NCBI GenBank assembly: GCA_030533445.1
Contig: CM060066.1
Span: 35,224,235 to 35,288,234 of the forward strand
Origin: Cyprinodon diabolis
Taxonomy: Eukaryota; Chordata; Actinopteri; Cyprinodontiformes; Cyprinodontidae
Direction of reading: 5' to 3'
Length of the DNA stretch: 64,000 nt
Of this stretch, positions 10,908-20,812 are shown one piece after another. The number at the start of each line of letters is the position of its first letter. Position 1 is the first letter of the stretch. A program made the position numbers and the translations under genes. The notes under the pieces were generated by a model. It saw only the letters and a program-made list of their open reading frames with translations, was not told where the DNA came from and did no database searches.

Positions 10908-12320
10908 AGCTGACCTGCTCTCAGCCAAAGCTCTGACTCAGGGCCGACTCCTGTCCTGTGGAGGTTGGTGGTACGAAAGAAACCACTGAAACGTGAATGG
11001 GATGTTATGACAGAGGAGGGTTTTCTGAAAGGGCTGGACCTGCACTGTGAGTGGAGGACCGTCTGTGGTACCAGCCACCCCCTGACATGTTGAATATCAG
11101 TGCACAGTACAGGAAAATCTTAACTAATTAAGTAATTCTGCTTATGGTAAAGAAAGAAATAGGAGAATAACTTTGATAACATAACTTAATTTAAAGAACA
11201 AATTTTATTGGCAGCAAATGTTAATTCCAAAGATATCCAGTTTATTCCTCCCTAATAGTGCCCTGCTATGATTCCTAATGTCATCACCTTGTACAACTAA
11301 TTTTTCAGTGGTGCCAAGGACCAAATGGAAGGCCTTTTTTCAGAAATAAACTCCTTTCACTAACATAGTTTCTCTTTTAATCTAATCTTCCCTTTTGTTT
11401 TGATCCCACTCATTATGAGATGAATGATTTCACACCGTGCCACAAAACGGTCCCTGTACTCAGCTTGTCTATCTCTTATGTGACAAAAACAAATTCACAT
11501 GGTGGATTTTTATATAAGTATGTCTTAATCCTAGCCAATTGAGTTCATGATTGATACACTTGGACCATCTAATCAGGAAAAAGGCTTCAAACCCTATACT
11601 TTCAAAACTCATTAAAGTGCATTTTGTATAATCAACCTCAAAAAAGGAAAAAATGTTCAAATCAATCATTATAAGGTAAGTTATACTACATAAGCTGATA
11701 TTATATAGGTATTAAAAAAACATGTGAAGTGTCAAAAGGAAACAATTCTCTATTTTTGCCATGAAAAATAAAATGTAGAACTGAAACAGAAAAACTGCCA
11801 TTAACCAAGCCATTAATGTGCACAGATTTTTTTGAAGGGCAGACGCAGAAAGGAAAAAAGGTACACATATAGTATACCAACGTATATGGTACTTTACCAC
11901 GCTTCCTGGCTCCCACTTTAACACTTGTTTTGGCTTCAAAGTCCCTTAGGGGATACTTTAGCACATGTTTTTGTCCTTAAGGGGGTACTTCAGCACATGT
12001 TTTGGCCCCTTAGAGAGCACTTTAGAATGCATTTTTCAACAACTGAGCCACAAGGGGGCCGTCCACTCTTAACCCCAGCCCCATGCATGCCACTGTGTGA
12101 AATACATCTGTTTGCAAAAAAATAAATAATTCTCTACATTCTGTCTACTGCACTGATTAAAGTTTTACTGCAAAGTGAACCAGTGAGAAAAAACAAACTA
12201 TGTGCCAATTATGCAGTTCAATTACCATAAATACGCTACATGTACCTGTGGTAGCGGGGTTTAAAACTATCATAGCAAACAGATTTTATTTCATAATGTA
12301 ATGAACAGGCAATCATTCTT
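10908..12320. other. 5' flank of the slc47a-like gene, no gene seen
   Basis: No extended ORF with a known domain and no RNA gene was recognised. Promoter and 5' UTR exons of the minus-strand transporter gene are expected here, but no TATA or initiator element could be assigned confidently. Confidence 0.4.
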
Positions 12321-12408
12321 GTAAAGAAAAAAAAACACTCAGAAATACATACAGGTAGAACTCTTTTAAGTGCACCAAAACAAATGAGCTGAAATGTGTA
12401 TTTAACTT
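12321..12408 (+). repeat. 88-bp direct repeat, copy 1
   Basis: Nearly identical to 12989-13076: only a few mismatches in the A-tract, one AGAACT/AAAACT change and one GTGT/GTTT change. The copies lie 668 bp apart in the same orientation. Confidence 0.85.
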
Positions 12409-12819
12409 GATCTGAGCATCAACATTCACAATGTCATCTTGAAAAAATCCTGCCTGTCTTATTGAATACACCTTGAAGTGTTTACAAAGCTATCCCTTTA
12501 GGTAGACTGCATTGCCAAAGTTGGTAGGTCAGCCCCCTAAATATATCAAAATCAGGTGTTCTGATTACTATCATGCCCACAGCTGCAGGTTTATACAATC
12601 TAGCACCAGGCATGCATATTGTTTTAAATGGAGACACTTTTAAATGTTTCCCTGTTGGCTTAGAGTGCAGCACAGACCTCCAAACTTCATGTTGTCTTCT
12701 GATTAGCTCAGGAATAGTGAATAGGAAGCTTCAAGGAATGAGTTTCCATGGCTGAATAGCTACATTCAGGCCATTTGCATTTTCCCCCTTTTGCCAGTAT
12801 TTTAATTCTCACTAATCTG

Positions 12820-12988
12820 CGAAAGGCTGTGGGTCAAGATGGCATCAGCAGATTAACTGTGTGGCAGCTTGAGCTACATGTTTAACTTAAGCCTGAGGCT
12901 AGGAGAAGTACCACAGCTGTGGATGACATCTTGTGTGGTACCGGTGCCAAAGACAAAACATCCAAAGGACCTCAGCAGCTACAGGCCT
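12820..12988 (+). mobile_element. Non-LTR retrotransposon reverse-transcriptase fragment
   Basis: The translation contains NLSLRLGEVPQLWMTSCVVP followed by VPKTKHPKDLSSYRPV, the fingers region of LINE reverse transcriptases. The family differs from the L2-like element next to it. Both ends are truncated. Confidence 0.7.
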
Positions 12989-13076
12989 GTAAGAAAAAAA
13001 AAACACTCAGAAATACATACAGGTAAAACTCTTTTAAGTGCACCAAAACAAATGAGCTGAAATGTTTATTTAACTT
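12989..13076 (+). repeat. 88-bp direct repeat, copy 2
   Basis: The partner of 12321-12408. It begins exactly where a reverse-transcriptase fragment breaks off (after CTACAGGCCT) and ends just upstream of the L2-like LINE. Confidence 0.85.
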
Positions 13077-13715
13077 ATTTCTAACTATTTCTTTTTAAAT
13101 ATTTTTTTATTTTTCCCCGAAGTGGATATGGAGAAGAACCACCCGATTCAAAGGATGCCTACCTTCAGCACAGACGACTTTGACAAGCTTCTACAGAAAA
13201 TAGCTGTCATGGAGCTGAAAGTCCCCCAACTTGAAGTAAACTATAATATAAACGCCACGTATGATAATTAAACAACGCTGCCTGTGATTCCGAACGGGGA
13301 CCACCAGCCCAGCAACTCAGCGAACAAAGAATTCCCAGAGGAAAATGAGAATCCCTGGACCACTCTGGGTGCTAGACCAAAGGATCAACGAACCCCCCAC
13401 CTAGACACGGAAAACTGGCCGAGACCACAGAGAGATATCCCAAGAAAAGTGAAACAAAAATGTTCTCACAACAAATGATAGGAGTAAACCTGCTCTAAAT
13501 ATTGGAATTCCGTTACAAAACAGATTTGCTCCACTCCAAGATGAGACCCAGAAGGATCACAAGGACAATCAAAAGTATGTCAACAATCTTCACTCTAAGC
13601 TACCAGAGAAAAAACAGGCCACAGGGCTAAGGACCCTGATATTATGCAGTGGATCTATACGTGGGATTAAACATTTCTGTAACAAGAAAAACACAGAGGT
13701 GTTGATTTATACCCC

Positions 13716-14426
13716 TTGAACTATGGCCTGGTGTCTAATGTATCAGACATCCTTCCAGAGATCATGAAAAAACGCCCGCCCTTGGAAAAACTCATCATAC
13801 AAGCTGAAGCCTTGGGCGACGCAGCCCTGAGAAAATCAGAAATACTGAAAGAGGATTACATTCGTCTGCTGAATTTAGTTGATGGTCTTAATGTCAAGGT
13901 GTTTTTCAGCGGCCCTTACGTGCCCATTAATTGTGGAGATGAAATGTTTTCCAGAGTTCTGATGTTAAACAAATGGCTGGATGCAACATGCAAACAAACA
14001 GCTGTAACGTTCATAGACAACTTTAACATATTTTGGGAGAGGACACATCTATTCAAAAGAGATGGTTTCTCTTTAAATAGGTCAGGAGCGAAACATCTGA
14101 TATCAAACATTTTCTATTCTGTGAACCATGCACCATCAGCTTTGTTCCAAAACAAAGCTCAACCAGTGCCTAAACAAACGATAAGCCCAGTACAGCCCGA
14201 ACAAGCCAAGATAAAGATGGCCAGAAAGATGACACAGAAAGAGCCTATGTCAGAACTACTGGAGGATTCATCCCAGATCTCAGCAGGACAAAAAGAGGAC
14301 TCCCCTTTAAATTCCAAAGAGAACCAAAAACCCCCATCCCCACAGACACCAGTCCAGACTGCACCCAAGTCCCCTCTCCCCCACAAAGCCCAGATGTTCC
14401 TTTTCTGGAATTTTCTCATAACATGA
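13716..14426 (+). CDS. LINE ORF1-like protein, SGNH-hydrolase-type C-terminal half
   Basis: A 236-codon frame starting within a longer ORF1. FIDNFNIFWERTHLFKRDG followed by LNRSGAKHL fits the last block of SGNH/esterase domains (the D...H pair) found in ORF1 of L2/CR1 LINEs. The final third is Pro/Ser/Lys-rich and probably disordered. Such proteins are thought to act in RNP assembly or membrane association. Upstream pieces (13130-13480) look like ORF1 sequence in other frames, so the ORF is probably broken near 13480-13715. Confidence 0.65.
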   Translation: MNYGLVSNVSDILPEIMKKRPPLEKLIIQAEALGDAALRKSEILKEDYIRLLNLVDGLNVKVFFSGPYVPINCGDEMFSRVLMLNKWLDATCKQTAVTFIDNFNIFWERTHLFKRDGFSLNRSGAKHLISNIFYSVNHAPSALFQNKAQPVPKQTISPVQPEQAKIKMARKMTQKEPMSELLEDSSQISAGQKEDSPLNSKENQKPPSPQTPVQTAPKSPLPHKAQMFLFWNFLIT

Positions 14427-14674
14427 ACAAAGTTTTCAAGATTGGCCTACAGTTGACATCCTCTCCACATAGCCATTCCGAAAGCCGCAGCTATGTGAAA
14501 AAACCAGCATCTTCTAAAAGCAGCAGAGCCCCAGATCCTCCTCTACATATCACGGAACGTCAGGACCTTCAGATAACTTCTCTGTGATACACACCGGGCC
14601 CCGGCAACAAGCTTATCAGACACAACAGTTTCCAGCATCAGCTTGGGCCTTACACCGTAGCTTATGGAATATCT

Positions 14675-16756
14675 GTGATGATACGTGGCAGAAATAAGAA
14701 AAACAAAATGGGAACAAACAGGAACAGACACTTAAGAGTCATAAACTGTCAGATGGAGCCTGCTACAGAGACAACATCAACCAATAATTCATATAAACTG
14801 GCTTTATTAAACATTAGATCTCTGTCAGGAAAATCCCTTTTAATTAATGACTTTATTATTGACAATAATGTTGATGTTATGTTTTTAACAGAAACGTGGT
14901 TACATGGACTTAATGAAGCACATATTCTGTTGGAGTCGTCTCCTCCAAACTACAATTTTCTTTGCAAGAGCAGACAGCAAAGGAAAGGTGGAGGAGTGGC
15001 AACATTGTTTAATGACTCACTGAAGTGTAAAAAGGTGTCTTTGGGAAAATTTGACTCTTTTGAACATTTGGCTCTGCAGGTAAAGAGCCCGGTACGAACT
15101 ATGTTTCTAAATGTTTACAGGCCTCCTAAGTCCACGTCAAACTTTTTAAATGATTTTAGTGACCTCCTGTCTGTGATATGTGTTGATTATGACTGTTTAA
15201 TTATTGTGGGAGACTTTAACTTTCACGTTGACAACCCTGAAGACAGAAGTGCAAAAGAACTGTGTGTCACACTTAGAAACTTTGATTTAACTCAACATGT
15301 TAAACAACCAACGCTCAAACAGGGACATATTTTAGACTTGATCATCACTAAAGGTCTGAAGATTTCTAAAGTCAGTGTTACTGATGTTGCCCTATCTGAT
15401 CACTTTTCTGTTACCTTTGAGGGCTTCATTTCCAGTGACTCATTTGACCAAAGGGACATCATAAGAAAACACACCTTTAAGGAAAATGCCACAGAAACTT
15501 TTATCCAAGCTTACTCTGCTACTTCAACCTTGGGGTGCAACTCAGTAGATGAGCTAGTAGATAACTTTCAGTCTAAAGTCCCAGACATCATTAGCTGCAT
15601 TCCTCCAATTAAAGTGAAAGTCTTTTCCGGAAAGAAAAAATCTCCTTGGAGAAGTGCTCCAGCAGTTAGAAGTGAAAAAAGGGAGTGTCGAAAAGCTGAA
15701 CGCAGGTGGAGAAAGACGAAACTCCAGGTTCACTATGACATCTATAAAGAGAGACTTTACAGATATAGCTTACAACTGAAAAATGCAAGAGAATCTTTCT
15801 TCTCTGAAATCATTAACAAGAACATTAATAATACTCGTGTGTTATTTGCCACAGTCGACAAGCTAACAAATCCTCCTGTGTCCGTGGCTCCTAAACTCCA
15901 CTCCACCAGGGCCTGCAATGAATTTGCTAATTTCTTTACTGAGAAAATCCTAAAGATCAGAGGATCAGTTTATACATCCATATCAAGTTCAGTACCAAAG
16001 TTGTCTCCAACTGGAATTGATCTTGACCAAATGTCCCAATTCAGCCAAATAAACTATAAAAGCTTAGAGGAAATCATTCAGCAGTTAAGTTCCTCCTCCT
16101 GCTGCCTTGATGTTCTACCCACAGCTTTCTTTAAGAAAGTTTTGCCTGTCATAGCGTCTGATTATACTCAGATAATAAACATGTCCCTTCTGTCAGGTGT
16201 TTTCCCGCAGTCCCTAAAAACAGCAAATATCAAACCACTGCTGAAAAAGAACAGTTTAGACAAACTACTACTCCAGAACTACAGGCCCATATCAAACCTC
16301 CCCTTTATCAGTAAGATTATTGAAAAAGCTGTGTTTCAACAATTAAACACTTTCTTAGATATGACCAGCCGCTTTGACGTGTTCCAGTCAGGTTTCCGTG
16401 CTCACCACAGTACAGAGACTGCCCTTATCAAGGTGTTTAATGACATCCATATAAATACAGACTGCGGAAGAACCACAGTGCTGGTACTATTGGACCTCAG
16501 TGCAGCATTCGATACTGTTGATCACTCCATCCTGTTAGAGCGCCTGGAAAACTGGGTCGGCCTCTCTGGTACAGCTCTCAACTGGTTTAAATCCTACCTA
16601 AAGGACAGGGACGTTTTTGTGTCAGTAGGCAACTTTACATCAGAGATGACAAAAATCACATGTGGGGTTCCCCAAGGGTCCATCCTGGGTCCCCTCCTAT
16701 TCAATATCTACATGCTCCCTCTCGCTCAGTTAATAAAACAACATCAGCTACCATAA
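14675..16756 (+). CDS. LINE ORF2: AP-type endonuclease and reverse transcriptase (truncated by frameshift)
   Basis: A 693-codon open frame. The N-terminal ~250 residues are an exonuclease-endonuclease-phosphatase fold: LALLNIRSLSGKS, FLTETWL, RKGGGVATL, IIVGDFNFH, ALSDHFSV. The reverse transcriptase follows: [29 protein letters not shown], the catalytic [13 protein letters not shown] and [13 protein letters not shown]. The frame ends in LIKQHQLP just before the YADD block, which continues in another frame at about 16757. The enzyme would nick target DNA and prime reverse transcription there; this copy lacks the second catalytic aspartate pair in frame. Confidence 0.85.
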   Translation: MMIRGRNKKNKMGTNRNRHLRVINCQMEPATETTSTNNSYKLALLNIRSLSGKSLLINDFIIDNNVDVMFLTETWLHGLNEAHILLESSPPNYNFLCKSRQQRKGGGVATLFNDSLKCKKVSLGKFDSFEHLALQVKSPVRTMFLNVYRPPKSTSNFLNDFSDLLSVICVDYDCLIIVGDFNFHVDNPEDRSAKELCVTLRNFDLTQHVKQPTLKQGHILDLIITKGLKISKVSVTDVALSDHFSVTFEGFISSDSFDQRDIIRKHTFKENATETFIQAYSATSTLGCNSVDELVDNFQSKVPDIISCIPPIKVKVFSGKKKSPWRSAPAVRSEKRECRKAERRWRKTKLQVHYDIYKERLYRYSLQLKNARESFFSEIINKNINNTRVLFATVDKLTNPPVSVAPKLHSTRACNEFANFFTEKILKIRGSVYTSISSSVPKLSPTGIDLDQMSQFSQINYKSLEEIIQQLSSSSCCLDVLPTAFFKKVLPVIASDYTQIINMSLLSGVFPQSLKTANIKPLLKKNSLDKLLLQNYRPISNLPFISKIIEKAVFQQLNTFLDMTSRFDVFQSGFRAHHSTETALIKVFNDIHINTDCGRTTVLVLLDLSAAFDTVDHSILLERLENWVGLSGTALNWFKSYLKDRDVFVSVGNFTSEMTKITCGVPQGSILGPLLFNIYMLPLAQLIKQHQLP

Positions 16757-17575
16757 CTATGCAGACGACACACAGCTTTACATCACCATGTCACCAGGTG
16801 ACTATGAACCAATTCAAGCACTGAGGAAATTCTTAGAAGAAATCAATGCCTGGATGTGCCATAAACTGAAGTAATAATCTTTGGACCAATAGAGGAGAGA
16901 TCTAAAGTTAGCACACAGCTTCAGTCGCTTCAGCTAGTAACCACTGATCAGGCCCGAAATCTAGGTGTAATACTGGATCCAGACTTGAACCTCCAAAAGC
17001 ATTTAAAGACAGTTACAAGGTCGGCTTTCTATCACCTGGAGAACATTTCCAGGATTAAAGGACTAATGTCTGAGCATGATCTGGAAAAACTAATCCATGC
17101 GTTTATTTTTAGTCGAATTGATTACTGCAACGGTGTTTTCACAGGTCTGCCTAAAAAGTGGATCAGACAGCTGCAGCTGATCCAGAAAGCTGCTGCCCGT
17201 GTCCTCACTAAGACTAAGAAAGTAGAGCACATCACCCCAGTTCTAAAGTCTTTACACTGGCTCCCTGTATCTCAGAGAATAGACTTTAAAATACTTCTGT
17301 TAGTCAATAAATCTCTGAATTGCTTAGCACCTAAATACATCACAGACTTGCTATCAGTGTATCAATCCTCCAGACCACTCAGGTCTTCTGGCTCCAGCCT
17401 GCTCTGCATACCTAGAACCAGAACTAAACATGGAGAAGCAGCATTTACTGTAGTTCCTATGCTCCACTTATCTGGAACAAACTTCCAGAAACTTGTAAAA
17501 GTGCGGAAAGCCTGAGTTCCTTTAAATCAAGACTAAAAACACATTTGTTTAGGATTGCCTTCGACTGTTCTAGTT
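16757..17575 (+). pseudogene. LINE ORF2 C-terminal remnant (YADD block and thumb/C-terminal region)
   Basis: Frame-shifted continuation of the preceding [13 protein letters not shown] appears at about 16757-16790. A deletion near 16865-16875 removes part of the block before EVIIFGP. A 176-codon frame at 16985-17515 then carries RIDYCNGVFTGLPKK and AAARVLTKTKKVEHITPVL. The last part, SFKSRLKTHLFR, sits in yet another frame up to about 17575. Confidence 0.8.
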
Positions 17576-17779
17576 AAACAGTTCAACTAAAACATATTTT
17601 CTTTAATCCAACTGTTTTTAATATTCTTTTTTTGTTTCTGCATTTTTTATTTTATTTTATTTTTTTTCCTACTTGCTTTGATTCTGTTTTATCTTCCTGT
17701 ATTTTAATCATGTAAAGCACTTTGCATTGTCTTTGTACTGAATTGTGCTATAAAATTAAATTTGCCTTGCCTTGCCTAA

Positions 17780-18585
17780 AATATAAAAGTGGTATTCTGT
17801 TAGTTTTGCAGCAAATGTCCGCCTCTACTAAGAATTTCAGCATCTATAACCAAACTCTAAAAAATGAAGATCTTATTAAAATATGTAGAGAGACCTTCTG
17901 TCACATGCTTTGATGCCTTTCTTGACACAGCATTATCATTGGAAAAAACTTATAAAAAACTTATCATAATCATTAAAAAAAGACCCAGAGACAAACCCTT
18001 TTAGAGAGTAAGAACTATATCAAATCATTCATCAATCAAACATTAAATTCTGCAGTATTATTCAGGATTTTGTGACACAGCAACCTGGTAAATAATTTTA
18101 AAACATCTTACATAAGCTGAAACTGACTTTGAAAAAGAAACATGTAGAGGTTGGCTACAGTATTAGTACTAAAATATTAATGCATCTGTTGAGCAAAGTA
18201 CTAACTTTTCTTTCTGAAAAAAATCAGTGTACACTAACTCTGTCACGAACTCAAAAAGCTTTTTAAAAAATAACTGAGGCTCACTAATTGGTTACCGTTT
18301 AGCGTTTGTGAATCAGCATCTTTGTTAATGAATGATCATCTGGCATCTGAATGCCAATGTTATGACGCACGCAGAAAATTGCAAACAAAAGGTGCATAAA
18401 TACATAGGACTTTAAACAAAAATAGTTTCTGTGTTTGGGATTTAAGTTACCAATGTGTTGTGATAAAAGTGATGTCTCTGGAGATTGTCATGCAAAATGC
18501 ATGACTTGATGAGAATTGCAGTAAGTAATTTGCACTTACTGGTTGGTCTCAGGGGAGAAAGCAGATATATAAGGAGTTTGTTGAT
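17780..18585. other. Intergenic stretch without recognisable gene
   Basis: AT-rich DNA with only short frames lacking domains. No RNA gene, terminal inverted repeat or LTR end was recognised. Confidence 0.4.
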
Positions 18586-19531
18586 GACAATCGATGAGTG
18601 ATTGATTTTCTTACTTGAGAGCTGAAGGGGAGGTAGAATGGATCTGCAGGTGTTCCATTCATTGGGCTTTGTAGACTGTACCCCAAAGGTCCAGGAGAAT
18701 GTGAGTGAGATCCGAGAGCATTGGTACTTGCAAGAGACCCCAGACTAGACAGGACAGGCTTGATCAGAGAGATGTGAAAAACAGGGTGAATCTTTAAATA
18801 ACCCAGCAGCTTGAGGTGAACCACAGTGATTGAGCAGTGCTTGGATTTCAAATGGACCAATGAATCTGGGAAAGAGTTTGTAATTAGAAGCCCTTAGGTT
18901 AATGTCACAAGTTGATAGACAAACCTTTTGTCCAGGTGAATAGTGGGGAGCAGGAATCCTTTTCCGATTAGCAATACATTAATTTGTTTCCACTGTCAGG
19001 TTCGATGCAGGAGGTTACTGCAATGTTCTTCTTGTGAGATGGAAACAGAGGAGGTTGGTAACAAACAAAGGACTCAACTGGAGACAGACCAGTGGCAGAG
19101 GAAGGGTGACAATTATGTACATATTTGACCCAAGGCAACTGAGTACTCCATGACGAAGGATGTGACGAACAGAGGTAGCGGAGGTGTGCCTCAAGCTACT
19201 GGTTCATGCATTTGGTTTGTCCATTTGTTTGGGGATGAAAATCTTACCTGAGAGCAGTCTTGGCCCCCAAAACGAACAAAACTCCTGCCAGACCCACGAG
19301 ATAAATTGTAGTTCACTCTCCAACAGAATTTCACAAGAAAATCAGTGAAGGTGAAAAACATGCTTGGTCATGAGCTGAGCTGACTCAAGGGAAAATGGGA
19401 GTCAACAAAGAGAGATGAAAAGCAGCTTTGGAAAAGCGGTTGATTATTATGAGGATGGTGGTAAAACCATTAGATGGTGACAGTCCATTAACAAAATCCA
19501 AGGCACTATGAGACCACAGACATTTAGGAAT

Positions 19532-20381
19532 TGTCATGATGGGGTTTAGGTGTCTAACCCAAAATGCAGAAACACTCACTGAAAACCGGGGAAAAGTTAA
19601 GTGATTTATTTAAATATGTACAATGGTGAAAATACAAGGGTTCTGGGTTCGGCGGCCTGGTCACAGGAGGAACTTAACTGTACAGATGGGGATTCTGATC
19701 TGCAGGGGGTAGGAACCCTGTGAGTCCAGAGGCTTATCGGCAGCCAGTGGGCTGAGGACTGAGGGCTAGGCTGAGACGGAGACAGAATGCAGGCAGGCAG
19801 GTTTCTGGCTGAGAGAAGGGATTCAGATCTGCAGAGGGGGAACCTTGAGAGTCCAGAGGCTTTTCGGTAGGCTGAGGGCTGAAGCAGAGACTGAGGCTGA
19901 GTGCAGGCAGGCAGGTTTCTGGCTGAGTGAAGGGATTCAGATCTGCAGGGGGGAGAACCTTGTGAGTCCAGAGGCTGGTCGACAGGCAGAGGACTGAGGT
20001 CTGAGGCAGAGACTGAGACTGAGTGCTGGCAGGCAGAATCCAGGCATGGGCAGAGACTCAGACTTAGTGCAGGCAGGCAGATTCCAAGCCGTGGTTTCTC
20101 TCTCCAGAGTTTTTCTGGTTTTCAGGCGAGTCAGGATCTGAGAGACAGGGAGAAACTGGGTCAGACAGGTTTCACAAAAGACAGGGTCTTAAATTAGGCA
20201 GGCTGGCTCAGATTCTGCTAACCATTACTGGCAAACACTCTGGCGCTGGAGTGTCAGTCTCCTCCTCCTTAAGTAGGAGTCCTCTTGATGAGCAGATGGA
20301 AGACAGGTATTGCAGGTGAGCACAAGCCCTCAGGAAGGGATCCTCGGCGCCCTCTGGTGGGCAAGCCTCCGGATCCCAACA
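19532..20381 (-). mobile_element. LTR-like unit (TGTTGGGATC...TGACA) inside the gypsy integrase
   Basis: Read on the minus strand it begins TGTTGGGATCCGGAGG and ends CATCATGACA, about 850 bp, with AATAAA near its 3' end (plus-strand TTTATT at about 19604). Its first ~45 bp match 1681-1727. It contains an imperfect ~115-128-bp tandem repeat. It has no perfect 5-bp target duplication and instead abuts a 46-48-bp L2-type tail at 20382-20429. Confidence 0.65.
19690..20065. repeat. Imperfect tandem repeat, unit ~115-128 bp, about three copies
   Basis: Units start at about 19690, 19807 and 19925 with GATTC(T/A)GATCTGCAG. Each runs through GAGTCCAGAGGCT and CAGGCAGGCAG. Copies differ by small indels. 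It lies wholly inside the LTR-like unit. Confidence 0.75.
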
Positions 20382-20429
20382 GTGAATTTGGCGCTATATA
20401 AATAAACTGAATTGAAGTGAATTGAATAG
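20382..20429 (+). repeat. L2-type 3' tail fragment
   Basis: GAATTTGGCGCTATATAAAT followed by AAACTGAATTGAA. This is the reverse complement of the tail at 37741-37790 and is directly joined to the LTR-like unit. Confidence 0.7.
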
Positions 20430-20501
20430 GCAATGGTCGAAGAAGACCACTAGGAGGCTGCTGACTAGTTCTGTTGCAGGCACACACCGGATAGGTTAGA
20501 A

Positions 20502-20704
20502 CAGGCATTCCCAAACTTGGTCCTCAAGGCCCCCTGTCCTGCAGGTTTTAGAGGTTTCCTTGCTCCAGCACAGCTGATTTTAATTGAAAGCTGATTAACA
20601 GGCTTTTGGTCTACTGCAATCATTATAACCAGCTGTGCTGAAGCAGAGAAACCACTAAAACCTGCAGGACAGGGGGCCTTGAGGACCGAGTTTGGGAATG
20701 CCTG
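20502..20704. mobile_element. hAT-type MITE, 203 bp, with perfect 8-bp target duplication
   Basis: Ends CAGGCATTCCCAAAC and GTTTGGGAATGCCTG are near-perfect inverted repeats extending about 60 bp inward. The flanks GGTTAGAA at 20494-20501 and 20705-20712 are identical. A CAG...CTG end with an 8-bp duplication is diagnostic of hAT elements. It has no coding capacity. Confidence 0.92.
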
Positions 20705-20754
20705 GGTTAGAACATAAATTTTAATATCCTTATATATTGTATTTTGCCTAGACT

Positions 20755-20812
20755 GCTGCCTCTGCGACCCTGCCCCGGATAAGAGGAAGAAAATGGATGG
20801 ATGGATTATATA
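20755..20812 (+). repeat. SINE-like repeat tail
   Basis: CTGCGACCCTGCCCCGGATAA, then AGAAAATGGATGGATGG. This is the 3' end type of the repeat at 53715-53930. Confidence 0.55.

Larger units (their letters stand above)
13077..17770 (+). mobile_element. L2-like non-LTR retrotransposon, nearly full length, inactivated
   Basis: Layout: 5' region, ORF1 with an SGNH-esterase-like end (13716-14426), ORF2 endonuclease and reverse transcriptase (14675-16756), a broken RT continuation (16757-17575), then a 3' end with AAAGCACTTTGCATTG and a TGCCTTGCC tail at about 17760-17776. The structure fits the CR1/L2 group of fish LINEs. Frame breaks separate the pieces, so it cannot encode an intact ORF2. It lies between the two host genes. 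Confidence 0.85.

Noticed and set aside
19690..20065. Regularly spaced repeats that might suggest a CRISPR array
   Set aside because: The unit is over 100 bp with no short repeat/unique spacer pattern, and the context is a vertebrate LTR.
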